Assembly: GCA_007844125.1 (NCBI GenBank)
Contig: CM017573.1
Location: 4,236,230 to 4,300,229 of the forward strand
Direction of reading: 5' to 3'
Origin: Sinonovacula constricta
Taxonomy: Eukaryota > Mollusca > Bivalvia > Cardiida > Solecurtidae
DNA: 64,000 nt
Shown: in pieces, positions 23,270 to 35,334 of the stretch
Numbering within the stretch: the first letter of the stretch is position 1
Layout: each line of letters opens with the position of its first letter
The notes under the pieces: model-generated
Database searches by the model: none
What the model was told of the DNA's origin: nothing
The model's input: only the letters and a program-made list of their open reading frames with translations
Made by a program: the position numbers and the translations under genes

Positions 23270-26200
23270 TAATGCAGGGGAAGAAGTTGTGCTTGTACAG
23301 AACTAATATGTATGTCTATTAAGGACTAAATGAATCAACTGTGTCTAGGCGTGTTTTAATTGTTGACATTAATATTATCTGTTTAAATTGAAAGTTTATT
23401 ATATTGTGTAATTCAGATAAAGATGAAATGAAGACTTATGAATGAACAACGCCGCGTACGAATTTTACTCACTGACTAGAGGAAAGGGTAAAACTAGGGA
23501 GCGAACTGTTATTACAACGAGTGTTCCACTGACTATGCATTATCTACTAGGCCGAGATACTTGCGATAACCCGCGCGGGGCCTCAAAGCCTTCTGAGACT
23601 CCGAACCAGGTTCTGTAATGATATAGGTCATTCGTATTAAGTTCGAAGTGGAATGGCACACTCGTTTTTTTAGATTCAGATCACAGAGTTGTAAGAGGTA
23701 GTAGTTAATTTCAAACACAGTTTGTTTTGGTCTATCCGGTAACATGTATGAGCATTAATTAAGTCTTAACCCAAGTTAAAATGCAAAATCATATAGAAAG
23801 TATTGAATGTTTAATAAAATGCTTTCTATTGTCGGATGTTAGTGACTCTGATGTAACTTTTGCCATAATGGTTAATCTATATTATTTTTAGCTGACGACT
23901 TGCTTGCTTACTGACTTTGTACTTTTGTTTGCACGCCGTACAGGGTCAAACTTACATCTCACAAACAGCGTTTCTGAGCGCTTTAGTTTTCCGTGGGGAC
24001 CGAAGAGTTTCTCTTTGAATCACGTGATATTTTTTCAATGCCTTACGCAGTTAATCAGGGTTTGTTTTTTTTACATATTTAATTATTTGTTGTTTTTTTG
24101 CAATATGGTAAACAACTGTACGCAAATATCTATTAGTGAAGTCATATAAAATAATGTATAATGTTGTAAAGAAGTTATTTGAACTTTATCTGCTGTAACA
24201 ATATCACGTTATGAAATCAATAACGTACAATTTGCTTACATATTTCTTAAATATTAACTATATTAAAACGACCCTATAGAATTAGGCCCAAACTTTCTTC
24301 ATGAAAAATAATTTTGTATTGAACAGAAACAATATTTCACGTAAAACAGTCATTCTATCTACTGAGATTCATTCCAAATAGAAAACGATGTTCTTGTAGT
24401 GCATGATATAATGTTGTCTAATATAGGCCCAATATCTGGCGTTCTGACCGACACCTACGGGTACCGAGCCGTGGTTGTTTCTGGGGGTATTCTCAGCTCA
24501 GCCGGCATGGCAGCCAGTGCTTTCGTACCTAGTCTACCACTACTGTATCTCACCTATGGAATTCTCGGTGGTATGATGGATGTTTTGCATTATAACACTT
24601 CTGAGAACGGTTTGGCTAAGGAGAATAATTTAGAATTCGACCAGCTTTTGTTTTCTTAATCATTCATCATTCATAGCAAGTTTTCTTTGTTTTGTGATTA
24701 ATGGTTAATTGGAATATAAATAGCTTTGAAGGTGTTTCGGTGATTTTACCCAAATACATCTGGTCTTTTATGTTCTCTCCATAATGTTTGTGTGTTGTTT
24801 TGTTTTGTTACTTCGCACTGACACAGTTATGGCCATATTAACGACGTCCACTGATTATTGGTGGTATAAGACCCCTGACATATGTGTGGACCCCAGTCTT
24901 TGTCTGAGAAGAGCCAGTGGCGCACAGCAGGGTAGCTGAAAAAATCTCAACACCTTAAAGTTCTCGCTTCGACCGGGACTCGAACCCACGCGGTGAGGGG
25001 CTGATGAGTTATAAGTCGATTTCCCTAACCACTAATCGTCACACACACACACACTTTATATGTGTATCATTATATATATATAATGATTGCTTCTGTTTTT
25101 CACCTCATAGGTGTCGGATTTGGTTTTATGTACCTGCCAGCCTGCGTTTGTGTGATGTACAATTTCGAGAAGAGGAGATCTCTGGCCAGCGGAATCTCTG
25201 TGTGCGGCTCGGGTGAGTACTAGTGCCCTCAACATCGCATACTGCCTTTAATACTTTATAAATAAGTCTATAAGTTTAATATTTTATTTAAAATCAACCT
25301 GGTATACAAAATGAAGTGTATATTTGACTCGGGAGTCACTAAACAATTTCATGAGTAACAGTGTACAAAAAATATTCACGTTTGTATAACGATGAAGCGA
25401 AAGAGATCTTATTTCTAAGGCAGTTCATCAGTTGTTTTTCTAAAAATAAAAATGCTGTAAATTTCTCTGCTTCAATTTATATCCCTATTATTGTTTTTAT
25501 TTGACGTCCAGATAGGTAAAATATATCTGCCAATCTGGTCACTTTCAGGTATGGGCATGTTCGTATTTACTGCGTTAACAAGATATCTTCTGGACACATA
25601 TGGCCTTCAAGGAACCTTCCTAATTTTGTCAGGACTGTGTCTACATGGGGTCGTTCTTGGACTGCTTTTGAATGACCCACCACAAGATAAAAGACGGAGA
25701 CAAAAGAATTTAGATATTAAGCTTTTGGCGGATGACAAAACATTTCAAGAAAAATACTCTGAATCTGAGCCAAAGAAAAGAACTGGGAACAAAAATGGAT
25801 ACACACAAGTACCGCAGCCCGATTGTCATACAACCATAAATAGAGATAAGTGCAGCGAACTAGATTCTATTGCAATGGACAAAGATGTGGAATTCGAGGA
25901 GAAAAATGTACCAGAACATCCAATCCACGTCCTTCAGCTGGATACAGAAGAAGCCGCCGACAACTATTCCAATCAATTCACTGCACTTAGAGGTTCTGTT
26001 CGGAAAGTTTTAATGAACATGTGTGATGTCACTCTTTTGAAGAACGTGCCGTTCGTGGCCTATTTAATATCTGTTTTCTGCCTTAACTTTTCATTTATCA
26101 TACCAATACATCTACTTCCTGACCAGGCTGAACAGTTGGGAATACAGAAACATCAGGTAGCTTGGCTCGCCTCTTCTATAGGTATAGTCATTTCCCCGCA

Positions 26201-29200
26201 TGCGCTATTGTTATCACCAGTCATTTATATATATAAAAAACAGTTCAGAATTCTGATGGATTAAGGTTCAAAACCTAGTGATAAAACTGCCACAATTACG
26301 GGCGTAGGAAACTTTTCATATATTCTAGCTACTTGTCTGTAAATTAAAACGTCAACACTATTACAGAAATTCTACCGATTCTATTTTTTGTCTGTGAATT
26401 AAAACGTCTGTAAATTAAAACGTCAACACTATTACATAAATACTACCGACTCTATTTTGCTTTTAAATGTGGTTTATATGTTTTCACACCTTTTTCAGGC
26501 GTTACAAATACGATTGGTAGAATACTTGTCGGTCTTATCGGCGACTGGAAACGAGTGAACCGGTTTGCTATGTTTGTTGGCCTCGTCATTGCTAGCGGTA
26601 TTTGTACAGGGTTCTCTACACTTTTAGTTACCTTCGAGGGCAAGATGGTGTATGCCTGCATTTTCGGATTGCTTTTAGGTAAATAAAACATAGTGGCTTA
26701 CTTTTAATTGTGTTATTGTTTTGTATAATTAATTGCTCAAATTATTATTACAGTTTTAGGACTGTTTGTTATAAACATCGTTGATTTAGAACCCGTATCT
26801 CTTCGCGAATATGGCCCTTTTCTTTGTAATTTCTCAGGACAGCACTAGACAGTTTATAAACTGTCTGACATGTTTGTTTACAAACACCAGTTCATCCACT
26901 TAGTGTACGTTACATTGTAGAAAGTTTATCTACTACTGACAAACAAAAAAAGTAATTCATGATTGTGATGCTGTTTGTGTAGCACTTGACCCAGATTCGT
27001 ATGCCATGCTGCAACATGAATAAGTGGAACAAGAACACATTGTGATGCGAAACTGTCCCTCATGGTTATGGAGTGTTTGGTATGACTGCTACCACCACAA
27101 TGGGTACCTGCTACTTGGCCATAATCAACTAGACGCTCATTAAGCATCGTTGATGATGGTCTGGACTGCACCCAAGTTTTGTTCCACCTTGTCCATAAGT
27201 TTTTGAGTGCTATTATAAAGAGAAAGGAATGAAACTCCTCCTTACATCATCCTCTGTTTTCCGGATCTCTGTTTAATCTTTAATTTCTGCTTAATTGTTG
27301 TTTCCAAACGGTTGTGTTGTATTGTACATGTTCCGTTTCTTCCCATATCAGTTGTGCCAATAATGGCATTGTTTCGTGGCGCATTCAACCCGCCCTTCTT
27401 CCTTTGTTTTTCTTACCACAACCTACAACAAACACTCTCCTATCGTCGATACACATCTTTCTGATAGTGTCATTAGCCAAGTAGAAGTACCTGTCACTGA
27501 CATATCTGTACGACTGAGCCAAGTTTTGTTGTTCAGCTAAACAGTTCAGTATTGCTAGAGACGAAGAAAGGCCGAGTCATTCCTTCACATACATGTATAA
27601 ATAATGTTAAAATTATAATTATATTACGGCTTCAATGTCCCTTTGAGGTATCATAGTTCTCAAAATCACGCAGAGAAAGCAGGCGTATAGCTGACCGTAC
27701 GCAGACTACACAGCTGCATATACATTGTCCCCATACAATGAAAACATAAACAAATTAAATCTGCCATAAAAATCGTACCATAAAAGGGGTTAGGTATTTA
27801 TATTAACTACTACCCCAGTTTTCGCCTTTAAATAATTGTAAATTGCTAAATCGATTTTGTTCACTTGAGTTTCAAATCAGAACCTCTCAATTAATTCCGT
27901 TCTCATTACGATCATTTATTGGTAGTACCTGCTGGAGGGATATGTACAGAATTGCAACTATATAGTTCGTCGTTTACCACTTCACGTTTCGTCTTTCGTT
28001 TAATAGACACTGGTTTCTGCATTTTACTAAAAGACAAAACATTTATCTTTGTAGTTAGCAACGTTCTAGTCGCTACGTCATAGGCACCAACGTTTGATTA
28101 GTCCCGGGACTGACTTACTGATATAAATCCGGGAGACAAAAAGTGGCTAAATTATCCTTTCCCTATTGCTTTTATATCAACTCGACTGATTCCGCTTGAA
28201 CCATTGTAATGACAAAATGAAGCTCAGTTCCTTTGTGTTAAAACTTTAATGTTGGTAACATTTAACTTAAAACAGAAAACCTCTCAGAAGCCCGAGTATG
28301 ATCTAGAAACATACAACCCCGGTGGATCATGCCTTGGACAGCCCCCCCCCCCACCCACCCCCCACCCCCAGCCCATGCGAATATGTCACTTCACGCCTAG
28401 CTACGCCCTGGAGAGAATGACAGTTTTAAACATCCTCGACACAGAGATTCTACAAAAAGATTTATCAATACTTATTTCAGGTGGTTTTATCACTTTGACG
28501 ATGGTGGTTTTGGCTGACACGGTGGGTCCAGAAAACATTTCCAAGGCGTTTGGTCTTGTCATGTTCTTCGTCGGAATAAGTGGAACCTTCAGCACACCAG
28601 TAGGAGGTATTGTTCATCATCAGCGTCGTCAACATCATCATCATTAGAAGCAGCAGCAACATGATCATCATCATTACATTCATCATAATTAACAAAATCG
28701 TGATTATCATTATTTTCATCATTACCACCATCGTCAGCAACAACATCATCATCATCGCCACGAAATAAACCACCACCCAAACCACCATCAATATAACCAC
28801 TACCACCATCATCACCATAATCATAATCATCGTCGTCGTCATCAGCATTTAAGCAATGTTATTATCATCATCTGTCCATTTCTTACTACACTGTTTATTT
28901 TATGTCGCAAAATTAAACAAACATCACTAGTTTCAGTATTGTCATCGAAGTTACTGGAAAAAATTATTTACAAGTCATCTGATTTCGTAGCTGTCACAGT
29001 CCACTTTTTATTCAGTTTTAAAAAATAAAATTATATGATGCGACGATTTTATTTCTCGAGTTTTCATTAAGTAATCGTTTTTCTTTCAGGTTGGCTTTTC
29101 GACGTAACAGGAACATATGACTTCACCTTCATCACTGCAGGGGGGATGTATGTTCTAAGCGGGGTCATTGTATCCCTACCAGCAATAACCACGTGGTGTT

Positions 29201-29214
29201 TCTCAAATCTTTAA
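22122..29214 (+). CDS. Monocarboxylate-transporter-like protein A (SLC16 family, MFS), seven exons
   Basis: Coding exons: 22122-22329, 24427-24570, 25111-25212, 25549-26181, 26499-26678, 28481-28606, 29090-29214. All six junctions are GT..AG and phase 1; together they give 505 codons with no frame break. SLC16 hallmarks are present: the TM1 signature RDGGYGW (11-17), and FEKRRSLASG (136-145) at the TM4-TM5 region. A hydrophilic, charged loop of about 85 residues between TM6 and TM7 lies within exon 4, and twelve hydrophobic segments are seen in all. In TM8 (exon 5) Arg370 matches MCT1 Arg306, but Asn366 stands where MCT1 has the proton-coupling Asp302; the TM1 Lys38 of MCT1 is also not matched. 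This points to an orphan-type SLC16 member, with substrate unknown. The protein is predicted at the plasma membrane. The start ATG is fixed by alignment with gene B. Introns contain a LINE fragment, a SINE and microsatellites. Confidence 0.92.
22490..22995 (+). mobile_element. 5'-truncated LINE fragment (C-terminal part of ORF2) in intron 1 of transporter A
   Basis: The open frame 22489-22992 ends with a pattern typical of the C-terminus of many invertebrate non-LTR retrotransposon polyproteins: a Cys followed by NIVEDCYFFLLICPKYREIR, then a basic stretch and K-rich end. This corresponds to the usual '..C...VEDE.HFL..CP.Y..LR' block after the reverse transcriptase. The reverse transcriptase itself is absent, so the insertion is truncated at its 5' side and inert. 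It has the same orientation as the host gene. The clade was not determined. Confidence 0.75.
23096..23270 (+). repeat. Compound microsatellite (TATG)n-(TTATG)n-(TTTGTG)n-(TG)n
   Basis: A run of TATG units is followed by about nine TTATG units, a few TTTATG/TTTGTG units and a (TG)n tract of about 38 repeats. It starts about 100 bp beyond the LINE fragment and may have grown from its tail. The Cys/Val-rich frames across it are artefacts. Confidence 0.95.
23271..24426. other. Rest of intron 1 of transporter A
   Basis: No further gene recognised. The interval 23450-23640 is GC-richer and may be a repeat, but no clear promoter boxes or termini were found. Confidence 0.35.
24830..25048 (-). mobile_element. 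tRNA-derived SINE in intron 2 of transporter A
   Basis: Read on the minus strand it opens with a tRNA-like head: box A-like TTAGTGGTTAGGGAA, then box B GGTTCGAGTCC (complement near 24970-24985), followed by a non-tRNA body down to about 24830. A CA microsatellite borders the head. The head cannot fold as a full tRNA, so a SINE and not a tRNA gene. Antisense to the host gene. Confidence 0.7.
26337..26458 (+). repeat. Local tandem duplication in intron 4 of transporter A
   Basis: GTAAATTAAAACGTCAACAC followed by TATTACA.AAAT.CTACCGA occurs twice, at about 26339 and 26411 (72 bp apart). It lies directly upstream of the exon 5 acceptor. Confidence 0.75.
26679..28480. other. Intron 5 of transporter A
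   Basis: About 1.8 kb. Short protein-like stretches occur on the minus strand (26926-27171 and around 27380-27560), but stops interrupt every frame, so at most a decayed transposon is present. A C-rich run lies at 28342-28370. Confidence 0.4.
28613..28850 (+). repeat. Impure (CAT)n/(CAC)n trinucleotide tract in intron 6 of transporter A
   Basis: Begins 7 bp after the exon 6 donor and runs for about 240 bp as CAT, CAC and CAG triplets. Read through from exon 6 it would add a short His-rich tail and stop; the normal splice donor GTATTG precedes it. Confidence 0.9.
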
Positions 29215-29652
29215 CAAAACAACGTCGCAAATGTTGCGAATGTTGTTTCTGCTTTGTTTCCATGGCAACGTCTTGTTAGTAATGCAACGGCTTTAGCTTA
29301 AGTTAGCATGATCTAATATCGATCATAAAGCGAATCAAGCGAATTTGAAAAAAAAAAGATTTTTTTTAATTTAACTTCTTTTGTTTTATACCGAAAGTGT
29401 GCAATGCTATCGAATTACAGATAACACATATGATCAGAAAAAAGAGTCGTTAACGTGAGTAATAACGAGGTTCATCGGTATAGCATAACTAATAACTGTT
29501 GATCTTGACATGATGATGTGTATTGACCTCTATTACAACTGTTGTTTAATTGAAATGTAATGGTCAACCGAAACTATTGTACTTCAATTGCATATGTATA
29601 GTTATGTCAATTCTCCATATTATACTGTTGTCTTGTACCTGGACAACCGGGT

Positions 29653-29726
29653 GATGATGATGATGATAATAATAGCAGTAGTACTTAAAGTAGTTGTGGT
29701 AGTAGTAGTAGTAGTAGTAGTAATTA

Positions 29727-29776
<50 letters not shown>
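29653..29776 (+). repeat. Trinucleotide tracts (ATG)n, (GTA)n, (ATT)n 3' of transporter A
   Basis: Short ATG run at 29653-29668, GTA run at about 29698-29722, and ATT/TTA run to 29776. Possibly within the 3' UTR or just beyond; no certain polyadenylation signal could be assigned. Confidence 0.9.
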
Positions 29777-31235
29777 AGCTGTTAAATTTAATCACGTCTT
29801 TATTAAACATTCTTTTTTACACGTTAGGCTATATAGCATAATCAAGAATTAATTGTTGTTGTTGTTTAAAAAGACACGGCGATTAAAACCAGGTTTGATA
29901 AACATCAAAACATTTGTAACACAGTTTACACCACTATTTGGTCAGTTATCATTCATATATTTTTATTGTTCAATCAATTTCGCGTAACATAGGATGCATT
30001 CAAGGGCATTCAAAAATATGAATACACGGGATTATGGGTACATGCTTCTTACATAGTTAAGTAGCTCCTTCAAAGGTTGCAGAAAGTTAGGTTGTCAATA
30101 ATCAATAACGCAATCATATAATGTAAATGCTTTATTTTGAGCAATGCTTTGAATATACATTAAGTTTTCAACTCAAATATGTGATAAATTACAGGTATTG
30201 GTACCGTAAGGTCCGCGCTGTTTCTAAAAATAGCATTTACTTATTTATAAACACACGGGTACATGTCTTAATGTTTGGCATATAAACAGTCTTAATCATG
30301 TCAGTTGGTACCTCAACAAAGTTGCGGTATTTTATATACAATGTGAGTGAAGAACATGGATCTCGGAGAAATGAAATAAACTAAATATGAATACCTCACT
30401 TTCTCTTTTACCCACTTATCTAAGATACAGGTTGTTATCATTGTATGTAAGAGTTGTTTCCCTTAGCATAACACGTGCATAAACACATGTAAGAAGACTC
30501 TGCACATGTGTGATGGTTAACATGGTAAAAATCGAAGATATCTGTCGAACGCTGTATTTGTTCAAAGCTGTTTCCAACGTTGTTTATCAAGTAAGTTATC
30601 TACTTACGCTGTTTTCTTAAATCTGAAGTAAAACTGCTGTTTGTTTACATTTTCAGATAGTATACTGAGTTACGGATCTATTTATATTTCCAGTACACTT
30701 ATTTTCGGTGTGCTCTGTAATAAGACCCCAGTAATCGGTCCGTAGTTGCCTGCGGAGGTATAATTAGATAAAATAGTGCTTATGCATGGTGATCAAAGCA
30801 GCGAAATAGGACATAACAACCATCTGGAGATTAAGCAGATGCACGAACAATACATTTAAGAAATAATGGATGTGTAAAGCCAAGGCAGATTACCCAGATA
30901 ATCATTTACCTAGTCTGGAGTTCCCTGCCCTTGTCACTATATGATAAGGTCAGGCAAACGAAAATAATGGCGGCCTCAGTGGTCTATAGTTTATATAAGG
31001 AAAAAGTATTTTCGTGACTCAAACGACAAAATCCTTTCCGCAGTCGATAAAAATATATATACCGGATATAAGATAATGTTCGATTAGTTTGCGGGGATCA
31101 ATTCTCTGGGCTGATAAAAAAATCTAATATTTAAAGTGAACTATAATTTCGGACGGCACTTTATTCCGGAAAACAATATGGATGAACACTATTAAGCAAA
31201 AGAAAGAGTGCAAAAATAACATATTAATGAGGTTT
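29777..31235. other. Spacer between transporters A and B, first part
   Basis: AT-rich; no gene or transposon ends recognised. Confidence 0.4.
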
Positions 31236-31580
31236 CTAATTATTAAAGCAATATAGAGAGAACAATAGAGATAGGACGGAGAAATAGTAGGGGCGCCGAA
31301 GACATTGGTGGGTTAGGGGGCATCCCCACCTCCATATCGATTTGTTTTTGTTTCTTAAGTGTAGGAGATGCGTTCTAAAGTGTATCTGGACAGAAGAGGA
31401 ATCTTTTAATTGGTTTACTAAACTGAGCATACAACTGTGAAACCGGGCGAGGACATCATCCTTGAACAAAATAGCTCTATATACATTCAAATCTTTTAAA
31501 TTAAATATGGGCTTTTCCATATTTTCTCGTCTCAAACAAATCCAATCAACGACCTCCTTATATTGACATTCAAAATGCAT
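31236..31580 (-). CDS. Hypothetical ORF of 114 codons, unknown
   Basis: From the ATG at 31580 the minus-strand frame runs to 31236. The first two thirds look protein-like (DWICLRRENMEKPIFNLKDL, HSCMLSLVNQL), the last third is hydrophobic. No domain recognised. It sits just beside a MITE and could be an exon, a transposon remnant or chance. Confidence 0.2.
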   Translation of the reverse strand: MHFECQYKEVVDWICLRRENMEKPIFNLKDLNVYRAILFKDDVLARFHSCMLSLVNQLKDSSSVQIHFRTHLLHLRNKNKSIWRWGCPLTHQCLRRPYYFSVLSLLFSLYCFNN

Positions 31581-31631
31581 GTTAATTTGACTATTAGTCA
31601 CAAGTACGATTGATAACAGTCTTCATTACTA

Positions 31632-31865
31632 GGCCCATACTCACCAACATTTTTTAAGTCATGACTTAAGCCCAAGTCACAATTTTCATGCCAAGAAAAC
31701 TAAGCGTATTTATAAAGTTTCAATGTGATATTAAGCTCAAAATAGCAAAGTTAAAGTGTCATGCAAAAATAAAGACATGTAGCTTAATACATGATGAAGA
31801 TATTGTTGATTGAAATCCATGACTTAAGCAATTCTTACTTATGAATGGTTGTTGAATACGGGCCC
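31632..31865. mobile_element. MITE with imperfect inverted termini
   Basis: The left end GGCCCATACTCACCAAC...TTAAGTCATGACTTAAGC matches the reverse complement of the right end GGCCCGTATTCAACAACCAT...GCTTAAGTCATGG. The element is about 234 bp. Its ends contain TTAAGTCATGACTTAA, itself a palindrome. No target duplication could be fixed, so the superfamily is open. Confidence 0.6.
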
Positions 31866-34199
31866 AAATATAATGAGGGCTAGCACTTGAAAACTCCATT
31901 TCTCTAAGAAATATATTTAAAATGCCGACTTTTCACTCGTTCTCTTGCTTATATAATTATAAATCTGATTAAAGTGCCGATCTTGTACGTGCTATATTTA
32001 TGTGTGGTAGAGTTAGGTCACTATCCTAAGTACGTCGTGTTCACCCATATATTTATCCGGAATTAAGTGTGGGCCGAAATAACGATACACTTTTAATTTT
32101 TGTATTATTTATAAGGTCTGAGAACTAATCACGGAAATGTTATCCAGCATTTATTATCCATTAAGAGACAAGTCAATAGAACTATCATATCAAAAACAGT
32201 TTCTGATCTTAATATATTAGGAGAATTCTTCGATACCCTGAAACGTTGATGGCTGTCACACACCAGGCTTTACAAACTGTACAAGAAAGCATTGATGCCG
32301 TCGAGTTTCTGTTCAGCAGTCACCGGTACATGTATGCCTAAACAATTCATCCAAACAAAGCTTGTTGTTAATTCAGATTTAAAATGCCGTCCAACTTAGT
32401 GTAGGCAGTCTGATGTTTTTCTCGCCAATCTGAATTAATTGTTATGTTAACAGGCCCAGTTCATATGCCGTTGTTATTTTCGTGGAAACATGCTAGATAT
32501 GTTTCTCATAAGATAAATTAATATGATCATTTTCTATAACTCCTCCAGCCAGCTTCTAGCCACAAATTATACAGGAAAATATTAAAACATTTTTAAGAAA
32601 AATAAGGACTAACAACAACATAACGCAACGTTAAGAAACTTCAAGTAATTCCACACCAAATGTTTGTTTTAATGTTTTAAGCGTACGTCTTACGCGAAAA
32701 GCGTAAGAAGGAGCAGATAACCATGACTTTAAAAGAGGTCTGCAATCCTCCACCTAACAAAAAAATAATGAACTGATATAACTTTTCAATAAAACCCTAC
32801 ACAGTTATTCATTAAAATCCCCTTTACAATGGCAAACATTGCAAAACTAGATTAAACAGTAACGCAAAGGGAACAGGCCCGAATACAAACAACAGAAAAG
32901 AACATTATTTTATTTATACGTGTTCATAACACATCGTCAAAATACTATTTAAACAGCTCACACATATACATGCACATAATATTACTTAAACGATTTCAAG
33001 TCACAAAGGAGGATGTAGATACATTTTAAACTAAATAATAACTCTAATTCAATTTGAATATTAATCAAACATGAATGATGACCGACTTTCCAACGCACTT
33101 AGCGCCGCACTTAAGTTGACTATAATACAACATGGCGCCGTCCATATGACTTTTCCAGGTTACATTGTTCAACACGGTGCATTTGGGCATCACGGTTGTT
33201 CCGAACATAGAGACATGTTTGGGGGTAATGTAGTGCTCAAGACGAATTCCACAGGACGGGAATATTTATAATTTAATTAACGTCAGACAGAAGTAAACGG
33301 GCATGGATAAGAGGGATGTACGCAGGCTCACACCGAAGTTTTAAGCCAGTTTTGAAAATCTAAATGTCACTTTATAGAAACAATATAAAACTGAACGTCT
33401 GCTTGGCTATTCCCTTCCTGAGCACCCCGTTTACAAAGCATCAACGGGTGTCTAGTTAAAAAATCCAGTTGGTGAGAACAAACTGTCTTCCACGATGTCA
33501 CGAATGGTGAAAAGTGCTGAAATCTCCCTCAAAGAAACGTCTAGCAGACCACAGCACAAGAAAGTACATATGTATCGTTTTAAAACTGGCCAATAACAAC
33601 ATTCCTGCTTACTTTATTATGCATGTTTCCGAACACAAAACCGTATCATTAATTAATAGTTACAGCCACTTAAATAAAAATAACATATAAACATTACTTC
33701 CATGTCGCAATCTTTATACGACAACTGTTCCACACAATGTGGTCACTATGTCATCCGTTGAATCTGCCCTCCATATTCAGGTACATGGTGACATTAACAG
33801 TATTTTAGTTGCACAAATCCATGGTGGAAATTTATAAATACACATACACCAAAACGGAACCTCTCCCATGTCTCCACACATCCGTCTACCAAGAAAAGAA
33901 ATCAGAATCATAGATTCAGACGCTGATTCTCAATGCAAAGATGAGGAATACAGTGTCTACACAGTTTATATAAATGTTTGAGCAGACCAGTTTGACATCA
34001 CTCGAATGACGCAACATTGGAACTTGACAGCATATTGTTTACAACTATTCTTAATTCATGCATTGAAATATACGTTTTTTGCTGTAACAGAATACATTTC
34101 GATTCATGAAACGTTATACTTGCCTTGTTACGTTTGTATGAAAATCAAATGTTTACTACTTAGAAACTACTTTTCACGGCGGAGGTACACATTAAAGCC
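31866..34199. other. Spacer, possibly including a minus-strand 3' UTR
   Basis: No convincing gene. The part just below 34200 would be the 3' UTR of the minus-strand terminal exon at 34200-34334, if that exon is real. Confidence 0.35.
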
Positions 34200-34334
34200 T
34201 CAGGGGTAATCTTCGTTTTCTGTGAATATGAGGTCGATGAAGGATCTGTCTGCCCAACGATTGACAACATTCTGTTTATTGTATTCTTGTCGACTGAAAG
34301 GAATGAGGCGCTCGGCTAAGCCTCTCGTCATAGT
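34200..34334 (-). CDS. Terminal coding exon of an unrecognised gene
   Basis: On the minus strand an acceptor-like AG (after a T-rich run) at 34336-34335 is followed by 44 sense codons and TGA at 34202-34200. The peptide begins TMTRGLAERLIPFSRQEYNK and ends in the acidic ENEDYP. Codon choice is GC-richer than the surroundings, and the peptide has the mixed character of a real protein C-terminus. I do not recognise the family. Upstream exons would lie at higher coordinates on the minus strand; the ORF at 35647-35922 (minus) begins with a real ATG and plausible sequence but runs into a tandem array, and a link is unproven. Confidence 0.4.
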   Translation of the reverse strand, partial: TMTRGLAERLIPFSRQEYNKQNVVNRWADRSFIDLIFTENEDYP

Positions 34335-35334
34335 CTCATTTCAAAAAAACAATATCAAATAAGCACTCATGTAAGATCTTCCATTTACAAAATCGAAAAA
34401 GAAAACAGAGTCAAAATGAGACAAATCAGCCTCAGCATATGCAAAAAAGTCCATTCAACCACGTTTACACATCCTAGTACACAAATCATCCGTTTGTAAA
34501 ACAAATAAAGCTTGAGGCATACCCGAGTCGTGACCCTCATTTTCGGCTACTTTCCTTTTGGTTAAGAAGTTATTAAAGCTGTTGGCTAGCGCTGTAGTAG
34601 CCGATAAGTTGATCTATATATTTTTCAGATGTTACTGTTCGAGTATCATTGTGTAACGTTTGTGTGCATTGAGGCTGCAGGTGGAAGCCGGTCAGGCTTC
34701 CAGAGAGCTTCGTTCTTGCTCGGGGTGAAAGTGGTTCGAATTCCAAAGGGGTTTTATTACATTCCCTGAGACGTAAATGTCCATACTTCCGATGGGCACG
34801 TCCGAGTAGGCTATTGAGAAGGAAGACCGCGATTAATCCAGTAGTCTTCAGTCGTGCTTGGAAAGAAACGGGAGTGACTGGTTCGGGAGAGTTAGTGGAG
34901 GCACGTCCGTGCAGGGTACAGCAGCTTAGTGCATATGCGCGTACGTGACAAGGCACTGGTTAGACTGAATAGAAGATTATAGAAAATCAGTAAAAAGGCA
35001 CGTGTGGAACTGTCAAGCTATACAAGGTAGTCAATAACGAGGCACGTACGTGCCGGAAATTGTGCATCAAGGGATCGTAAGTGTCTGACACCTAGTCATA
35101 AGTTTGGGGTACACGTGAGACAGATGAGTGTGCGTGAATGGGAAATGTTTGTTCTAGGAGTGACTGAGACACTTAAGTAAGGCACGACAGAGCTAGTTTT
35201 TCTAAGGTGTTAATGAAGTCAGACTCACAAGCTCCATTGGCGCTAGGCTCGGAAGCTCCATTCATTAATAGAATTGTCTGAGACAAGGTTTCGTCTGCTA
35301 CTTGTGACAGCGTACCGCCTCATCCCTCCCGCTC
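34335..35334. other. GC-richer spacer, no supported gene
   Basis: A minus-strand frame of 127 codons (34573-34956) exists. Its sequence reads like translated dispersed repeat and has no domain, so it was not called as a gene. Confidence 0.35.

Noticed and set aside
23005..23322. Cys/Val-rich small ORFs
   Set aside because: Translations of TATG, TTATG and TG microsatellites.
26926..27560. piggyBac-like transposase relic on the minus strand
   Set aside because: Some phrases looked familiar across shifting frames, but stops are frequent and no motif is firm enough to name a family.
28477..28848. Met/Val-rich minus-strand ORF and Asp-rich ORF
   Set aside because: Products of the CAT/ATG triplet tract and antisense to transporter A exon 6.
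34573..34956. 127-codon minus-strand ORF as a gene
   Set aside because: Reads like a translated dispersed repeat; no domain and no splice or homology support.
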